From assembly GCF_000426385.1 (NCBI RefSeq), contig NZ_AUFG01000024.1:1-57596 (forward strand): DNA of 57,596 nt. Direction: 5' to 3'. The stretch is from Arsenicicoccus bolidensis DSM 15745 (GTDB taxonomy: Bacteria > Actinomycetota > Actinomycetes > Actinomycetales > Dermatophilaceae). A program made the translations under genes and the position numbers. Positions within the stretch are counted from its first letter, which is position 1. Each line of letters opens with the position of its first letter. The notes beneath the pieces were generated by a model. That model ran no database searches and had not been told where the DNA came from. It saw only the letters and a list, made by a program, of their open reading frames with translations. Positions 42,890 to 52,455 of the stretch are shown piece by piece.

Positions 42890-45800
42890 GCACATCGACC
42901 CATCGCGGAGGTCGAGGCCCCTCGGGCATCGACACCCCCCTCGCCGAGGCCCTCGTGGGGACCCGGCGGTTCTTCACCAAGGGGGAGGTGAGCCCCGACA
43001 AGCGGACCCTGCACCAGATCGGCGGCCGCAAGGCCGACGCGTTCTACCGCGACCGCTGGAGCCACGACAAGGTCGTGCGGTCCACCCACGGCGTCAACTG
43101 CACGGGCTCGTGCTCGTGGAAGGTCTACGTCAAGGACGGGATCATCACCTGGGAGGCGCAGCAGACGGACTACCCGTCGACCGGCGGCGATCGCCCGGAG
43201 TACGAGCCCCGCGGCTGCCCCCGCGGCGCGGCCTTCTCCTGGTACACCTACAGCCCCACCCGGGTCCGCTACCCCTACATCCGCGGCGTGCTGCTCGACA
43301 TGTACCGCACGGCCAAGCAGGAGTACGGCGACCCGGTGCTCGCCTGGGCCTCGATCGTGCAGGACGAGGACAAGCGTCGTCGCTACCAGTCCGCCCGCGG
43401 CAAGGGCGGGCTCGTGCGCGCGAGCTGGGGCGAGGCGGCCGAGATGGTCGCCGCCGCCAACGTGTTCACGATCAAGCGCTGGGGCCCGGACCGCATCGCC
43501 GGCTTCTCGCCGATCCCCGCGATGTCGATGGTCTCCTACGCCTCCGGGGCCCGGTTCACCGAGCTCATCGGCGGCACCATGCTCTCCTTCTACGACTGGT
43601 ATGCCGACCTGCCGGTCGCCTCGCCCCAGATGTTCGGGGACCAGACCGACGTCCCCGAGTCGGGGGACTGGTGGGACGCGGGCTACCTGATGATGTGGGG
43701 CTCCAACGTCCCGCTCACCCGCACGCCCGACGCGCACTGGATGACCGAGGCGCGCTACCGCGGGCAGAAGGTCGTCGTCGTGTCCCCGGACTACGCCGAG
43801 AACGTCAAGTTCGCCGACGAGTGGCTGGCGGCCCAGCCCGGCAGCGACGCGGCGCTCGCGATGGCGATGGGCCACGTCATCCTCAAGGAGTTCTTCGTCG
43901 ACCAGCAGGTCGAGTTCTTCCAGGACTACACCAAGACCTACACGGACCTGCCCTACCTGGTCTGGCTGGACGTCGAGGAGGGCGCGGACGGCGGCCAGGT
44001 GGTCACGCCCGGCAAGTTCGCCGTGGCCGGCGACGTCCCCGGCGGCCCGGAGTCCGGGTCCGAGAACGCCATGTGGAAGCCGATGCTCGTCGACGAGCGC
44101 ACCGACGAGGTCGTCGTGCCCCGCGGCTCGCTCGGCCACCGCTTCGGCGACGAGGGCATGGGGCAGTGGAACCTCGACCTGGGCGACGTCAGCCCCCGCC
44201 TGTCCCTGCTCGCCGACGGCGCCGAGACGCTCGAGGTGTCCCTGCCGCGCTTCGACGCCCTGGACGGCCAGGCGACGCTGCAGCGCCGCGGCGTCCCGGT
44301 GCGCCGCATCGGCGACCGCTACGTCACGACCGTCTTCGACCTCATGCTCGCGCAGTACGGCGTGGCCCGCCCCGGCCTGATCGGCGACTGGCCGACCGGC
44401 TACGAGGACGTCACCGGCGCCTACACCCCGGCCTGGCAGGAGGACATCACCGCCGTCCCCGCCGACAAGGTCGCCCGCATCGCGCGCGAGTTCGCGCAGA
44501 ACGCCGTCGACACCCACGGCCGCTCGATGATCCTCATGGGCGCTGGCACCAACCACTGGTACCACTCGGACCTGATCTACCGCGCGATGCTCGTCCTCAC
44601 GACGATCACCGGCTGCCAGGGCCGCAACGGCGGCGGCTGGGCGCACTACGTCGGTCAGGAGAAGGTCCGCCCGCTGACCGGCTTCCAGCACACGGCCTTC
44701 GCCCTCGACTGGCAGCGCCCGCCGCGCCACATGATCCAGACGGCCTACTGGTACCTCCACACCAGCCAGTACCGCTACGACACCTACACCGCCAACGACA
44801 TCGGCGCGGGCCGAGGGGCCTTCCCCGGCAAGACGGTGGCCGACCTGGTCGCTCAGTCCGCGCGGCTCGGGTGGATGCCGAGCTACCCGACGTTCAACCG
44901 CTCCTCGATCGCGTTGCCCGACGAGGCGGAGGCGGCCGGGATGGAGGTCCCGGCCTACGTCGTCGACCAGCTCAAGAAGGGCGAGCTGAGCTTTGCGGCC
45001 GAGGACCCCGAGGCCGAGGAGAACTGGCCGCGCGTGCTGATGATGTGGCGCGCCAACCTGTTCGGCAGCTCCGCCAAGGGTGACGAGTACTTCCTCAAGC
45101 ACCTGCTCGGCACGGACCACGGCGTCAACGCCGAGGAGGCGCCGGCGGACAAGCGCCCGGCGGACGTCGCCTGGCCCGAGCGGGCCCCCGAGGGCAAGCT
45201 CGACATGCTGATGACGATCGACTTCCGCATGACGAGCTCGACCCTGCTGTCCGACGTCGTCCTGCCCGCCGCCACGTGGTACGAGAAGAACGACATCAAC
45301 ACCACGGACATGCACCCCTTCATCCACTCGTTCAACCCGGCGATCGCCCCGCCGTGGCAGAGCCGGTCGGACTGGGACGCCTTCGTCACCATCGCCGAGA
45401 CCTTCAGCGAGCTCGCCGGGACCCACCTCGGCACCCGCAAGGACCTCGTCGCCAAGCCGCTGTGGCACGACACCCCCGAGTCCATGGCGACGGTGCACGG
45501 CCGGGTCCTGGACTGGAAGGCCGGCGAGTGCGAGCCCGTCCCCGGCAAGACCCTGCCGGTCCTGGCGGTGGTCGAGCGGGACTACACCAAGGTCTTCGAG
45601 AAGATGACCACGATCGGGCCGCTGCTCGACAAGCTCGGGACGACCACCAAGGGCGTCACCTACGACGTCAAGCGCGAGGTCGACTACCTGCGGCGCAAGA
45701 ACGGCGTCGCGAGCCGCGGTGCCGGGCAGGGCAACCCGCGCCTCGACACCGCTGTGGACGTCGCCGAGGCGATCATGGCGCTGTCGGGCACCACCAACGG

Positions 45801-46623
45801 CCACCTCGCCACCCAGGGCTTCAAGACCCTGGAGAAGCGCACCGGCCACCAGATGCACGACCTGGCCGCCGAGCACGAGGGCAAGCAGGTCACGTATGTC
45901 GACACCGTGGCCGCCCCCGTCCCCGTCATCACCTCCCCGGAGTGGTCGGGCTCGGAGTCGGGCGGTCGCCGCTACAGCCCGTTCACGATCAACATCGAGC
46001 GGCTCAAGCCGTTCCACACACTGACCGGGCGCCAGCAGTTCTACCTCGACCACGACTGGCTGCAGCGGATGGGGGAGGCCCTGCCGACCTACCGCCCACC
46101 GCTCAACATGACCCAGCTGTTCGGCGAGCGCCCGCTCGGCGAGGTGTCGGAGTCCGACGCAGGAGTGGCGGTGTCCGTGCGCTATCTGACCCCGCACAAC
46201 AAGTGGTCCATCCACTCGGAGTACCAGGACAACCTGTTCATGCTGTCCCTCGGTCGCGGCGGCCAGTCGATCTGGATGTCCGACAAGGACGCCGCCAAGA
46301 TCGGGGTCAAGGACAACGAGTGGGTCGAGGCGGTCAACCGCAACGGCGTCGTCGCGTCCCGCGTGATCGTCACGCACCGGATGCCCGAGGGCACGATCTA
46401 CATGCCCCACGCGCAGGACCGCCTGATCGACGTGCCCCTCACCGAGCACAACGGCAAGCGTGGCGGCATCCACAACTCCATGACCCGGATCATGGTCAAG
46501 CCGAGCCACATCATCGGCGGCTACGCCCAGCTGTCCTACTTCTTCAACTACATCGGGCCCACGGGCAACAACCGTGACGAGGTCACGATCATCCGCAAGC
46601 GCTCGCAGAAGGTGGAGTACTGA
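42886..46623 (+). CDS. narG: respiratory nitrate reductase alpha subunit
   Basis: 1245 residues. NarG binds bis-MGD and reduces nitrate to nitrite at the membrane, taking electrons from NarH. His68, Cys72, Cys76 and Cys111 (HGVNCTGSC and GCPRGAAF) bind the FS0 cluster. Asp241 in YADLPVASPQMFGDQTDVPE matches the Mo ligand Asp of E. coli NarG. No twin-arginine signal is seen, as in cytosol-facing Nar enzymes. It is the second gene of a six-gene operon; narH follows with a 1-bp gap. Confidence 0.98.
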   Translation: MSTSTHRGGRGPSGIDTPLAEALVGTRRFFTKGEVSPDKRTLHQIGGRKADAFYRDRWSHDKVVRSTHGVNCTGSCSWKVYVKDGIITWEAQQTDYPSTGGDRPEYEPRGCPRGAAFSWYTYSPTRVRYPYIRGVLLDMYRTAKQEYGDPVLAWASIVQDEDKRRRYQSARGKGGLVRASWGEAAEMVAAANVFTIKRWGPDRIAGFSPIPAMSMVSYASGARFTELIGGTMLSFYDWYADLPVASPQMFGDQTDVPESGDWWDAGYLMMWGSNVPLTRTPDAHWMTEARYRGQKVVVVSPDYAENVKFADEWLAAQPGSDAALAMAMGHVILKEFFVDQQVEFFQDYTKTYTDLPYLVWLDVEEGADGGQVVTPGKFAVAGDVPGGPESGSENAMWKPMLVDERTDEVVVPRGSLGHRFGDEGMGQWNLDLGDVSPRLSLLADGAETLEVSLPRFDALDGQATLQRRGVPVRRIGDRYVTTVFDLMLAQYGVARPGLIGDWPTGYEDVTGAYTPAWQEDITAVPADKVARIAREFAQNAVDTHGRSMILMGAGTNHWYHSDLIYRAMLVLTTITGCQGRNGGGWAHYVGQEKVRPLTGFQHTAFALDWQRPPRHMIQTAYWYLHTSQYRYDTYTANDIGAGRGAFPGKTVADLVAQSARLGWMPSYPTFNRSSIALPDEAEAAGMEVPAYVVDQLKKGELSFAAEDPEAEENWPRVLMMWRANLFGSSAKGDEYFLKHLLGTDHGVNAEEAPADKRPADVAWPERAPEGKLDMLMTIDFRMTSSTLLSDVVLPAATWYEKNDINTTDMHPFIHSFNPAIAPPWQSRSDWDAFVTIAETFSELAGTHLGTRKDLVAKPLWHDTPESMATVHGRVLDWKAGECEPVPGKTLPVLAVVERDYTKVFEKMTTIGPLLDKLGTTTKGVTYDVKREVDYLRRKNGVASRGAGQGNPRLDTAVDVAEAIMALSGTTNGHLATQGFKTLEKRTGHQMHDLAAEHEGKQVTYVDTVAAPVPVITSPEWSGSESGGRRYSPFTINIERLKPFHTLTGRQQFYLDHDWLQRMGEALPTYRPPLNMTQLFGERPLGEVSESDAGVAVSVRYLTPHNKWSIHSEYQDNLFMLSLGRGGQSIWMSDKDAAKIGVKDNEWVEAVNRNGVVASRVIVTHRMPEGTIYMPHAQDRLIDVPLTEHNGKRGGIHNSMTRIMVKPSHIIGGYAQLSYFFNYIGPTGNNRDEVTIIRKRSQKVEY

Positions 46624-46624
46624 C

Positions 46625-48382
46625 ATGAGAGTCATGGCACAGATGGCCATGGTCATGAACCTCGACAAGTGCATCGGGTGCCACACCTGCTCGGTCACCT
46701 GCAAGCAGGCGTGGACCAACCGGGCCGGCACCGAGTACGTCTGGTTCAACAACGTCGAGACGCGCCCCGGCCTGGGCTACCCGCGACGCTACGAGGACCA
46801 GGAGGAGTGGCAGGGCGGCTGGGTGCTCGGCAAGAACGGCCGGCTCAAGCTCCGCGCCGGCGGCCGGTTCAAGAAGCTCCTCAACATCTTCGTCAACCCC
46901 AAGATGCCGTCGATCCAGGACTACTACGAGCCCTGGACCTACGACTACGAGACGTTGCTCAACGCGCCGGCCGGCAAGCACTTCCCGGTCGCGCGGCCGC
47001 ACTCGCTGATCTCCGGCAAGCCGATGAACATCTCCTGGTCGGCCAACTGGGACGACGACCTCGGCGGCTCGATGGAGACGATGCACCAGGACGTGATGCT
47101 CAAGGGCATCGAGGACAAGGTCACGACCGACTTCGAGTCGACCTTCATGTTCTACCTCCCCCGCATCTGCGAGCACTGCCTCAACCCCTCGTGCGCGGCG
47201 TCGTGCCCCTCGGGCGCGATCTACAAGCGCGAGGAGGACGGCATCGTCCTCGTCGACCAGGAGCAGTGCCGCGGCTGGCGCATGTGCATCTCGGGCTGCC
47301 CCTACAAGAAGGTCTACTTCAACCACAAGACCGGCAAGGCCGAGAAGTGCACCTTCTGCTTCCCGCGCATCGAGGTCGGGATCCCGACCGTGTGCTCGGA
47401 GACCTGCGTCGGTCGCCTCCGCTACATCGGGCTCGTCCTGTATGACGCCGACCGCGTCCTCGAGGCCGCGTCGGTCGAGGACGACCAGGACCTCTACGAG
47501 GCGCAGCGCTCGGTGTTCCTGGACCCGCGCGACCCGGCGGTGGTCGCCGAGGCCGAGCGCGCCGGCATACCGTCCGACTGGATCACGGCCGCGCAGCGGT
47601 CCCCGGTCTATCGCCTGATCAACGACTACAAGGTCGCGCTGCCGCTGCACCCGGAGTACCGCACGATGCCGATGGTCTGGTACATCCCGCCGCTGTCGCC
47701 GGTCGTGGACGCGCTGGCCGGGTCCGGGCACGACGGCGAGGACAAGGACAACCTGTTCAACGCCATCGAGACGCTGCGCATCCCGATCGAGTACCTCGCC
47801 AACCTGTTCACCGCCGGGGACGTGAAGCCCGTCGACGGCGTCCTGCGCAAGCTGGCCGCCATGCGGTCCTACATGCGCGACATCAACCTCGGGCGCGACC
47901 CCGACGGGTCGATCCCCGCGGCCGTCGGCATGGAGGAGGAGGACATGTACGACATGTTCCGCCTGCTCGCCCTCGCGAAGTACGAGGAGCGCTATGTCAT
48001 CCCGACCGCGCACGCCGAGGAGGCGCACGCCCTCGAGGAGCTCGCCACCGAGTGCTCGGTCAGCGACTACCAGACCGGCAACCAGGGCGCGTTCGGCGAG
48101 GGCTCGGGGTCGCTGACCCCGATCGCCGTCGAGAACTTCCAGATGCTGCAGGCCCGCCAGACCGCCGACACCCTCGTCGGCGGCGGCTCCAAGGAGGGCC
48201 GGGTCAACCTGCTCAACTGGGACGGCAAGGGCATGCCCGAGGGCCTCTTCCCCGGTCAGGGTGGCAGCCTCGGCGCCGGGATCTCCGAGGAGGCCCGCCG
48301 CGAGGGCGAGGGCATGCCGATGGGCTCCGACCCGAGCGCCTCGCACGACCGCGGTGCCATCCCGCCCGAGGACATCCGGTGA
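46625..48382 (+). CDS. narH: respiratory nitrate reductase beta subunit
   Basis: 585 residues. NarH carries four Fe-S clusters and links NarI to NarG. Cys clusters are visible at 16-26 (CIGCHTCSVTC), CEHCLNPSCAASCP, CRGWRMCISGCP and CTFCFPRI; the Trp in CRGW replaces a Cys and marks the [3Fe-4S] site typical of NarH. ATG 46625 has GGTGGAG 7 nt upstream; ATG 46634 (MAQMAMVMNLDKC) is an alternative. Longer than E. coli NarH because of a Gly/Ser/Glu-rich tail. Confidence 0.98.
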   Translation: MRVMAQMAMVMNLDKCIGCHTCSVTCKQAWTNRAGTEYVWFNNVETRPGLGYPRRYEDQEEWQGGWVLGKNGRLKLRAGGRFKKLLNIFVNPKMPSIQDYYEPWTYDYETLLNAPAGKHFPVARPHSLISGKPMNISWSANWDDDLGGSMETMHQDVMLKGIEDKVTTDFESTFMFYLPRICEHCLNPSCAASCPSGAIYKREEDGIVLVDQEQCRGWRMCISGCPYKKVYFNHKTGKAEKCTFCFPRIEVGIPTVCSETCVGRLRYIGLVLYDADRVLEAASVEDDQDLYEAQRSVFLDPRDPAVVAEAERAGIPSDWITAAQRSPVYRLINDYKVALPLHPEYRTMPMVWYIPPLSPVVDALAGSGHDGEDKDNLFNAIETLRIPIEYLANLFTAGDVKPVDGVLRKLAAMRSYMRDINLGRDPDGSIPAAVGMEEEDMYDMFRLLALAKYEERYVIPTAHAEEAHALEELATECSVSDYQTGNQGAFGEGSGSLTPIAVENFQMLQARQTADTLVGGGSKEGRVNLLNWDGKGMPEGLFPGQGGSLGAGISEEARREGEGMPMGSDPSASHDRGAIPPEDIR

Positions 48383-49122
48383 AGGTCGCCCTGCGGCGTC
48401 GCAAGCAGGCCGCCCTGCCGGTCGGCACCGACGAGATGCAGGCCGCCTGGCAGTGCGCGTCGCTGCTGCTCGGCTACCCGGACGAGGAGCTCCTGCGCCA
48501 CCTGCCGGTGCTGCGCGACACGGTCGCGCAGCTGCCGGCGCCGGTGGGGGAGCCGCTCGGTCGTCTCGTCGCGACCATCTCCGCGGCCGTGGAGGCGGGG
48601 GAGCTGGACGTGGTGCAGAAGCGCTACGTCGACACCTTCGACTACACGCGCCGGTGCGCGCCCTACCTGACCTACTTCGCGCACGGCGACACCCGCAAGC
48701 GCGGGATGGCGCTCGTGCAGTTCAAGCAGACCTATCGCCGGGCCGGCGTCGAGATCGGTGACGAGGAGCTGCCCGACCACCTGTCGGTGGTGCTGGAGTT
48801 CGGCGCCACCGTCGACCTCGAGGCCGCCCTCAAGCTGGTCCTCGACCACCGCGCCGGGCTCGAGGTCCTGCGCCTCGCGCTGCTCGACCGCGGCGTCCCG
48901 TGGGCGGACGTGCTCGTCGCCGTGTGCGCCACCCTGCCGCCGCTGGACGGTGACGAGCAGACGGCGGTCGCGCGGCTGGTCGCGCAAGGGCCCCCGTCGG
49001 AGGACGTCGGGCTGGCGCCATACGAGATCGACCCCCGGCTCAACCCCCACCCGGCCACCGACCCATCACCCGAGGAGCTCGAGGCCGAGCTCCTGCAGCA
49101 CTCGCAAGGAGGGCGCTCATGA
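48379..49122 (+). CDS. narJ: nitrate reductase assembly chaperone
   Basis: 247 residues, all helical. WQCASLLLGYPDEELL, YVDTFDYTRRCAPYLTYFAHGD and RRKGMALVQFKQ-like KRGMALVQFKQ are conserved NarJ blocks. NarJ binds NarG and supports insertion of the molybdenum cofactor before membrane attachment. GTG start overlapping the narH stop (GTGA). The C-terminal tail is Pro/Glu-rich. Confidence 0.95.
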   Translation: MKVALRRRKQAALPVGTDEMQAAWQCASLLLGYPDEELLRHLPVLRDTVAQLPAPVGEPLGRLVATISAAVEAGELDVVQKRYVDTFDYTRRCAPYLTYFAHGDTRKRGMALVQFKQTYRRAGVEIGDEELPDHLSVVLEFGATVDLEAALKLVLDHRAGLEVLRLALLDRGVPWADVLVAVCATLPPLDGDEQTAVARLVAQGPPSEDVGLAPYEIDPRLNPHPATDPSPEELEAELLQHSQGGRS

Positions 49123-49871
49123 ACACCCTGCTCTGGGTGGTGTTCCCCTACATCTGCCTGACGATCTTCGTCGTCGGTCACCTCTGGCGCTACAAGTACG
49201 ACAAGTTCGGCTGGACCACGCGCTCGAGCCAGCTCTACGAGGACCGGCTGCTGCGCTGGGGCTCGCCGATGTTCCACTTCGGCATCCTCTTCGTCGTGAT
49301 GGGGCACATCATGGGCCTGCTCGTGCCGAAGTCCTGGACCGACGCCGTCGGGATCTCGCAGTCGGTCTATCACTTCCTCGCCCTGTCGGTGGGCCTGCTC
49401 GCCGGCTTCCTGACCCTCGTCGGCATGGCGATCCTGATCTATCGCCGCCGCACCACCGGCCCGGTCTTCTCCGCCACGACGCCGATGGACAAGGTCATGT
49501 ACGCCTTCCTCGTCGTCGTCATCCTGCTCGGCCTGGCCAACACGCTCGGCTGGCACGCCCCCGGCATCAACAACCTCGGCGGGCCCGCCGAGCACTACAA
49601 CTACCGCGAGGGCGTCTCGATCTGGTACCGCCAGTTCCTGACCTTCCACCCCGACGCGGACCTCATGGCGGCGGCGCCGCTCGGCTTCCAGCTGCACACG
49701 CTCGTGGCGTGCATCCTGTTCGCCCTGTGGCCGTTCACGCGGCTCGTGCACGTGTTCTCGGCGCCGCTCGGCTACGTCACCCGGCCCTACATCGTCTATC
49801 GCTCGCGCGACCGTCGCCCCGGTGCGGGCGTCGGCAGCCGGGCCCCGCAGCGCGGGTGGGAGAAGGTATGA
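49119..49871 (+). CDS. narI: respiratory nitrate reductase gamma subunit (cytochrome b)
   Basis: 250 residues with five membrane helices. NarI anchors NarGH and passes quinol electrons through two b hemes. MFHFGILFVVMGHIMGLL and QLHTLVACILFALWPFTRLVHVF hold the paired heme-binding histidines. The ATG overlaps the narJ stop by 4 bp, and its stop overlaps the cupin ATG. Confidence 0.96.
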   Translation: MNTLLWVVFPYICLTIFVVGHLWRYKYDKFGWTTRSSQLYEDRLLRWGSPMFHFGILFVVMGHIMGLLVPKSWTDAVGISQSVYHFLALSVGLLAGFLTLVGMAILIYRRRTTGPVFSATTPMDKVMYAFLVVVILLGLANTLGWHAPGINNLGGPAEHYNYREGVSIWYRQFLTFHPDADLMAAAPLGFQLHTLVACILFALWPFTRLVHVFSAPLGYVTRPYIVYRSRDRRPGAGVGSRAPQRGWEKV

Positions 49872-50272
49872 CGGACCAGCCGTCTCGCGGCTCGGCCGGC
49901 GGCTCGGCACGCGGCTCTGCCACCGGCCGGGACCCGGAGACGCCCGAGCTGCTGCCCAACCTCGTCGAGCTGGTGGACGAGCTGATCGGGGAGGCGCACG
50001 CCTCCTCGTCGGGGCGCGCCACCCAGTCCGTGATGCACACCGACCTGCTGCGGACGGTGGTGATCGCGCTGCGCGCCGGGGCCACCCTGGCCGAGCACGA
50101 GGCGCCGGCCGCCGCGTCGCTGCAGGTGCTGCGCGGCGAGGTGACGCTGGGCACCGGGTCGGTGGACTTCCACCTGACGACAGGGCTGTTCACGCCGATC
50201 CCGCACGAGCGGCACTCGGTGGTGGCGCACCAGGACTCGGCGCTGCTGCTGACGGTGGCCACCGGTCGCTGA
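49868..50272 (+). CDS. small cupin protein coupled to narI
   Basis: 134 residues. After a Gly/Ser/Arg-rich N-terminus (about 25 residues), a single cupin barrel follows: LRAGATLAEHEAPAAASLQVLRGEVTL and FTPIPHERHSVVAHQDSALLL. The histidines in EHE and ERH could form a metal site. The ATG overlaps the narI stop (ATGA), so it is the last gene of the operon. Its role in nitrate reduction is not known. Confidence 0.8.
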   Translation: MTDQPSRGSAGGSARGSATGRDPETPELLPNLVELVDELIGEAHASSSGRATQSVMHTDLLRTVVIALRAGATLAEHEAPAAASLQVLRGEVTLGTGSVDFHLTTGLFTPIPHERHSVVAHQDSALLLTVATGR

Positions 50273-50301
50273 CCCAGCCATCCCCTCGCCCCACGATCTT
50301 C

Positions 50302-50348
50302 GGGGTTCTGGGGGTTCTGGGGGCTCTGGGGGTTCTGGGGGGTCTGGC
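50302..50348. repeat. decameric GGGGTTCTGG repeat, possible G-quadruplex
   Basis: About five units of GGGGTTCTGG (one has GCTCT) follow the cupin gene by 29 bp, giving at least four runs of four to six G on the + strand. Such runs could fold into a G-quadruplex in the nar transcript or in DNA. The convergent lipoprotein gene ends 3 bp away. Confidence 0.8.
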
Positions 50349-50350
50349 GT

Positions 50351-50971
50351 TCAGGGGGTGAGGTCGACGCTCCGGAGGGCGCGCCGCAGCCCCGAGGTGG
50401 GATAGCTCGAGACGGGGGCCTGGGCGATGACGGTGATCGTGCCGGCGGGAGTCTCGGTGCTGAGTGCCTCCACGTGCAGCCCGGTCGAGGTGTTGACGTA
50501 GGCGAGGTGGGCCGGCCGCCCCTCCCAGGTGGTCGTCGTGACGATCCCGCTGGCCGTGCCGGCGTCGCGGCTGCCCCCGGTCCGCGCGATCGTCCCGGCC
50601 GACTGCTGCGCCGTGGTCTCCGCGGTGGGAGCGACGCTCAGGCCGAGCGAGGTCTGCGGGTTGCCCTTGGGGTCGGTGAGCCGCTTGTAGGTCCAGCCCT
50701 TGCGCGGCGCCGCAGGCCCCGCGTCGGCCTCCGTCAACGCGGCCGGCGCCACGACCGACACGGGACCCCATCGCCTCGGGGTCTCGCCCACGTCGGCCGG
50801 TTGCGGCGCGAGCAGCTCACGCACCCGCGAGGACTGGTCCTGGGCCGAGCGGGCAGCGGCGCCGGTCAGGGTCGGGCTCGGCGCCGGGTCCGAGGCGCAC
50901 CCCGCGAGCAGCAGCCCCGCGGCCGTGAGGGTGACCGTGGAGGAGGCGGCGCGTTGCGGCATACGGGGCAT
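50351..50971 (-). CDS. predicted lipoprotein
   Basis: 206 residues. Lipoprotein signal with hydrophobic core VTLTAAGLLLAGC (lipobox LAGC) and Ser/Asp right after the Cys. The mature protein is Thr/Ala-rich, with WTYKRLTDPKGNPQTSLGLS and HLAYVNTSTGLHVEALS, and likely beta-rich. No known family was recognised. It is convergent with the nar operon and divergent from the DUF4185 gene. Confidence 0.8.
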   Translation of the reverse strand: MPRMPQRAASSTVTLTAAGLLLAGCASDPAPSPTLTGAAARSAQDQSSRVRELLAPQPADVGETPRRWGPVSVVAPAALTEADAGPAAPRKGWTYKRLTDPKGNPQTSLGLSVAPTAETTAQQSAGTIARTGGSRDAGTASGIVTTTTWEGRPAHLAYVNTSTGLHVEALSTETPAGTITVIAQAPVSSYPTSGLRRALRSVDLTP

Positions 50972-51033
50972 ATGTGAACCCTAGGTGATCAAAGCGGCGC
51001 CATGCGTGCCCGTCGCGCCCGTAGCGTGCCCGT

Positions 51034-52455
51034 ATGACGCCAGCGCGGGGGACGCGGCGCACGAGTCGTGCCTGCGGGCTGCTCGTGCGCACGACGCTGA
51101 TCACCCTGGTCGCGGTCGGCGGCGCCGTCGCGCCCGTCGGGACCGGCGCTCTGGGCGGGCGCGATGTGACGGCGATGGCGCTCGACGGACCGAGGGGACC
51201 CGCGACGGGCGGCGCCCGCAGCCCCGCCCGCGACACCGCCCGCGGCGCAGCGCGACCCGTTCTCACCACACCCTCCGGCCGACGACCCGATCCCAGGGGG
51301 ACGACCCCGCCCACGAGCGCCGGCCCCCGCCCGGTCGCCCCGGTGACCACGACCCTGCAGACCGGCTGCGCCGCACGAGGGTCCTTCGACTCGGTCGAGG
51401 CGATCAACCGGGCCGTCGACCAGCTGCACGTGGCCCCGACCTTCCTGGGCGCCGACGTCGGCGCGGGGGCCCGGCTCCAGGACGGACGCCGGCTCCTGCT
51501 CTTCGGCGACACGCTGCGCTCGCCGGACGTCGCGGGGCACCGGTTCGTCCGCAACTCCATGCTGCTCAGCAGCCCCGGCTGCCTGCGGGCCGTCCTGCCC
51601 GCCGGTCGTGGCGCGATCGTGCCGGACCGCGCGAGGCCGGCGGGGAGCACGGGCGCGGTCGTGGGCTACTGGCCGATGTCCGTCACGGTCACCCCGCGCG
51701 CGGGGCAGGACCTGGTGACGGTGATGCTGCAGCGGGTGGGGACGACCGGGGGAGGGACCTTCGACTTCGAGAACCTCGGGCCGTCCGCCGCGCTCTTCAC
51801 CGTGGGCCGGGGTGGCACCCCGCAGCTCCTGCGGCTCGTCGACCTGGGGCCGGACTCCCCCGACGTGACCCGCCCGGCCTGGGGGGCCGCCTCGGTCCTG
51901 TCCGACGGCTGGCTGTACCTCTACGGGACGGCAGGCTCGACCGAGGCGATGACCTTCGGGCGCTCGCTGCGCGTCGCTCGGGTCCGCCCGGACCGGGTGC
52001 TGACCCAGTCCGAGTGGACCTACTGGGACGGCAGGGGGTGGTCGCGGTCGGCCGCCGCCGCGGCGCAGCTGATCCCGGCGGTGAAGGGGACCTCCCAGAC
52101 CCTGTCCGTCTTCGCGCAGGGCGGTCGGTGGTACGCCCTCAGCAAGCGGGACGACTTCCTCGGCCGCGACCTCACGGTGTGGACCTCGCCGACCCCGTGG
52201 GGGCCGTTCGACACGGGCCGGACCGTCGCCGACCTGCCCTCCGACCCGGAGACGGGGGTGCTGCGCTACATGCCGCTCGCGCACCCCGACCTGCTGCCCG
52301 AGCCGGGCACGGTCGTCGTGTCCTACAGCCGCAACAACACGGACCTTGCCACGGTCCTCGCGGACCCGTTCTCCTACCGGCCGCGCTTCCTGCGCGTCCG
52401 GCTGCCGGTGGGCGAGGTGCGCTCCACCCGGTATGCCGGAAGGCTGGCCCCATGA
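51034..52455 (+). CDS. secreted DUF4185 domain protein
   Basis: 473 residues. A basic N-terminus and a hydrophobic stretch (LLVRTTLITLVAVGGAVAPV) form a likely signal. A Pro/Arg-rich linker (about 45-100) precedes a beta-propeller-like domain with LLLFGDTLRSPD, DLVTVMLQRVG, WLYLYGTAGS and VVSYSRNN, typical of DUF4185, a family of extracellular proteins of unknown role. TAGCGT lies 6 nt before the ATG, a leaderless start. Its stop overlaps the ridA-like ATG. Confidence 0.8.
   Translation: MTPARGTRRTSRACGLLVRTTLITLVAVGGAVAPVGTGALGGRDVTAMALDGPRGPATGGARSPARDTARGAARPVLTTPSGRRPDPRGTTPPTSAGPRPVAPVTTTLQTGCAARGSFDSVEAINRAVDQLHVAPTFLGADVGAGARLQDGRRLLLFGDTLRSPDVAGHRFVRNSMLLSSPGCLRAVLPAGRGAIVPDRARPAGSTGAVVGYWPMSVTVTPRAGQDLVTVMLQRVGTTGGGTFDFENLGPSAALFTVGRGGTPQLLRLVDLGPDSPDVTRPAWGAASVLSDGWLYLYGTAGSTEAMTFGRSLRVARVRPDRVLTQSEWTYWDGRGWSRSAAAAAQLIPAVKGTSQTLSVFAQGGRWYALSKRDDFLGRDLTVWTSPTPWGPFDTGRTVADLPSDPETGVLRYMPLAHPDLLPEPGTVVVSYSRNNTDLATVLADPFSYRPRFLRVRLPVGEVRSTRYAGRLAP

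Noticed and set aside
42775-46752. A 1325-codon open frame antisense to narG
   Set aside because: It is a by-product of G/C-rich third positions in narG; its translation is low-complexity (H, R, V, D, G rich) with no domain, while narG is complete and conserved.
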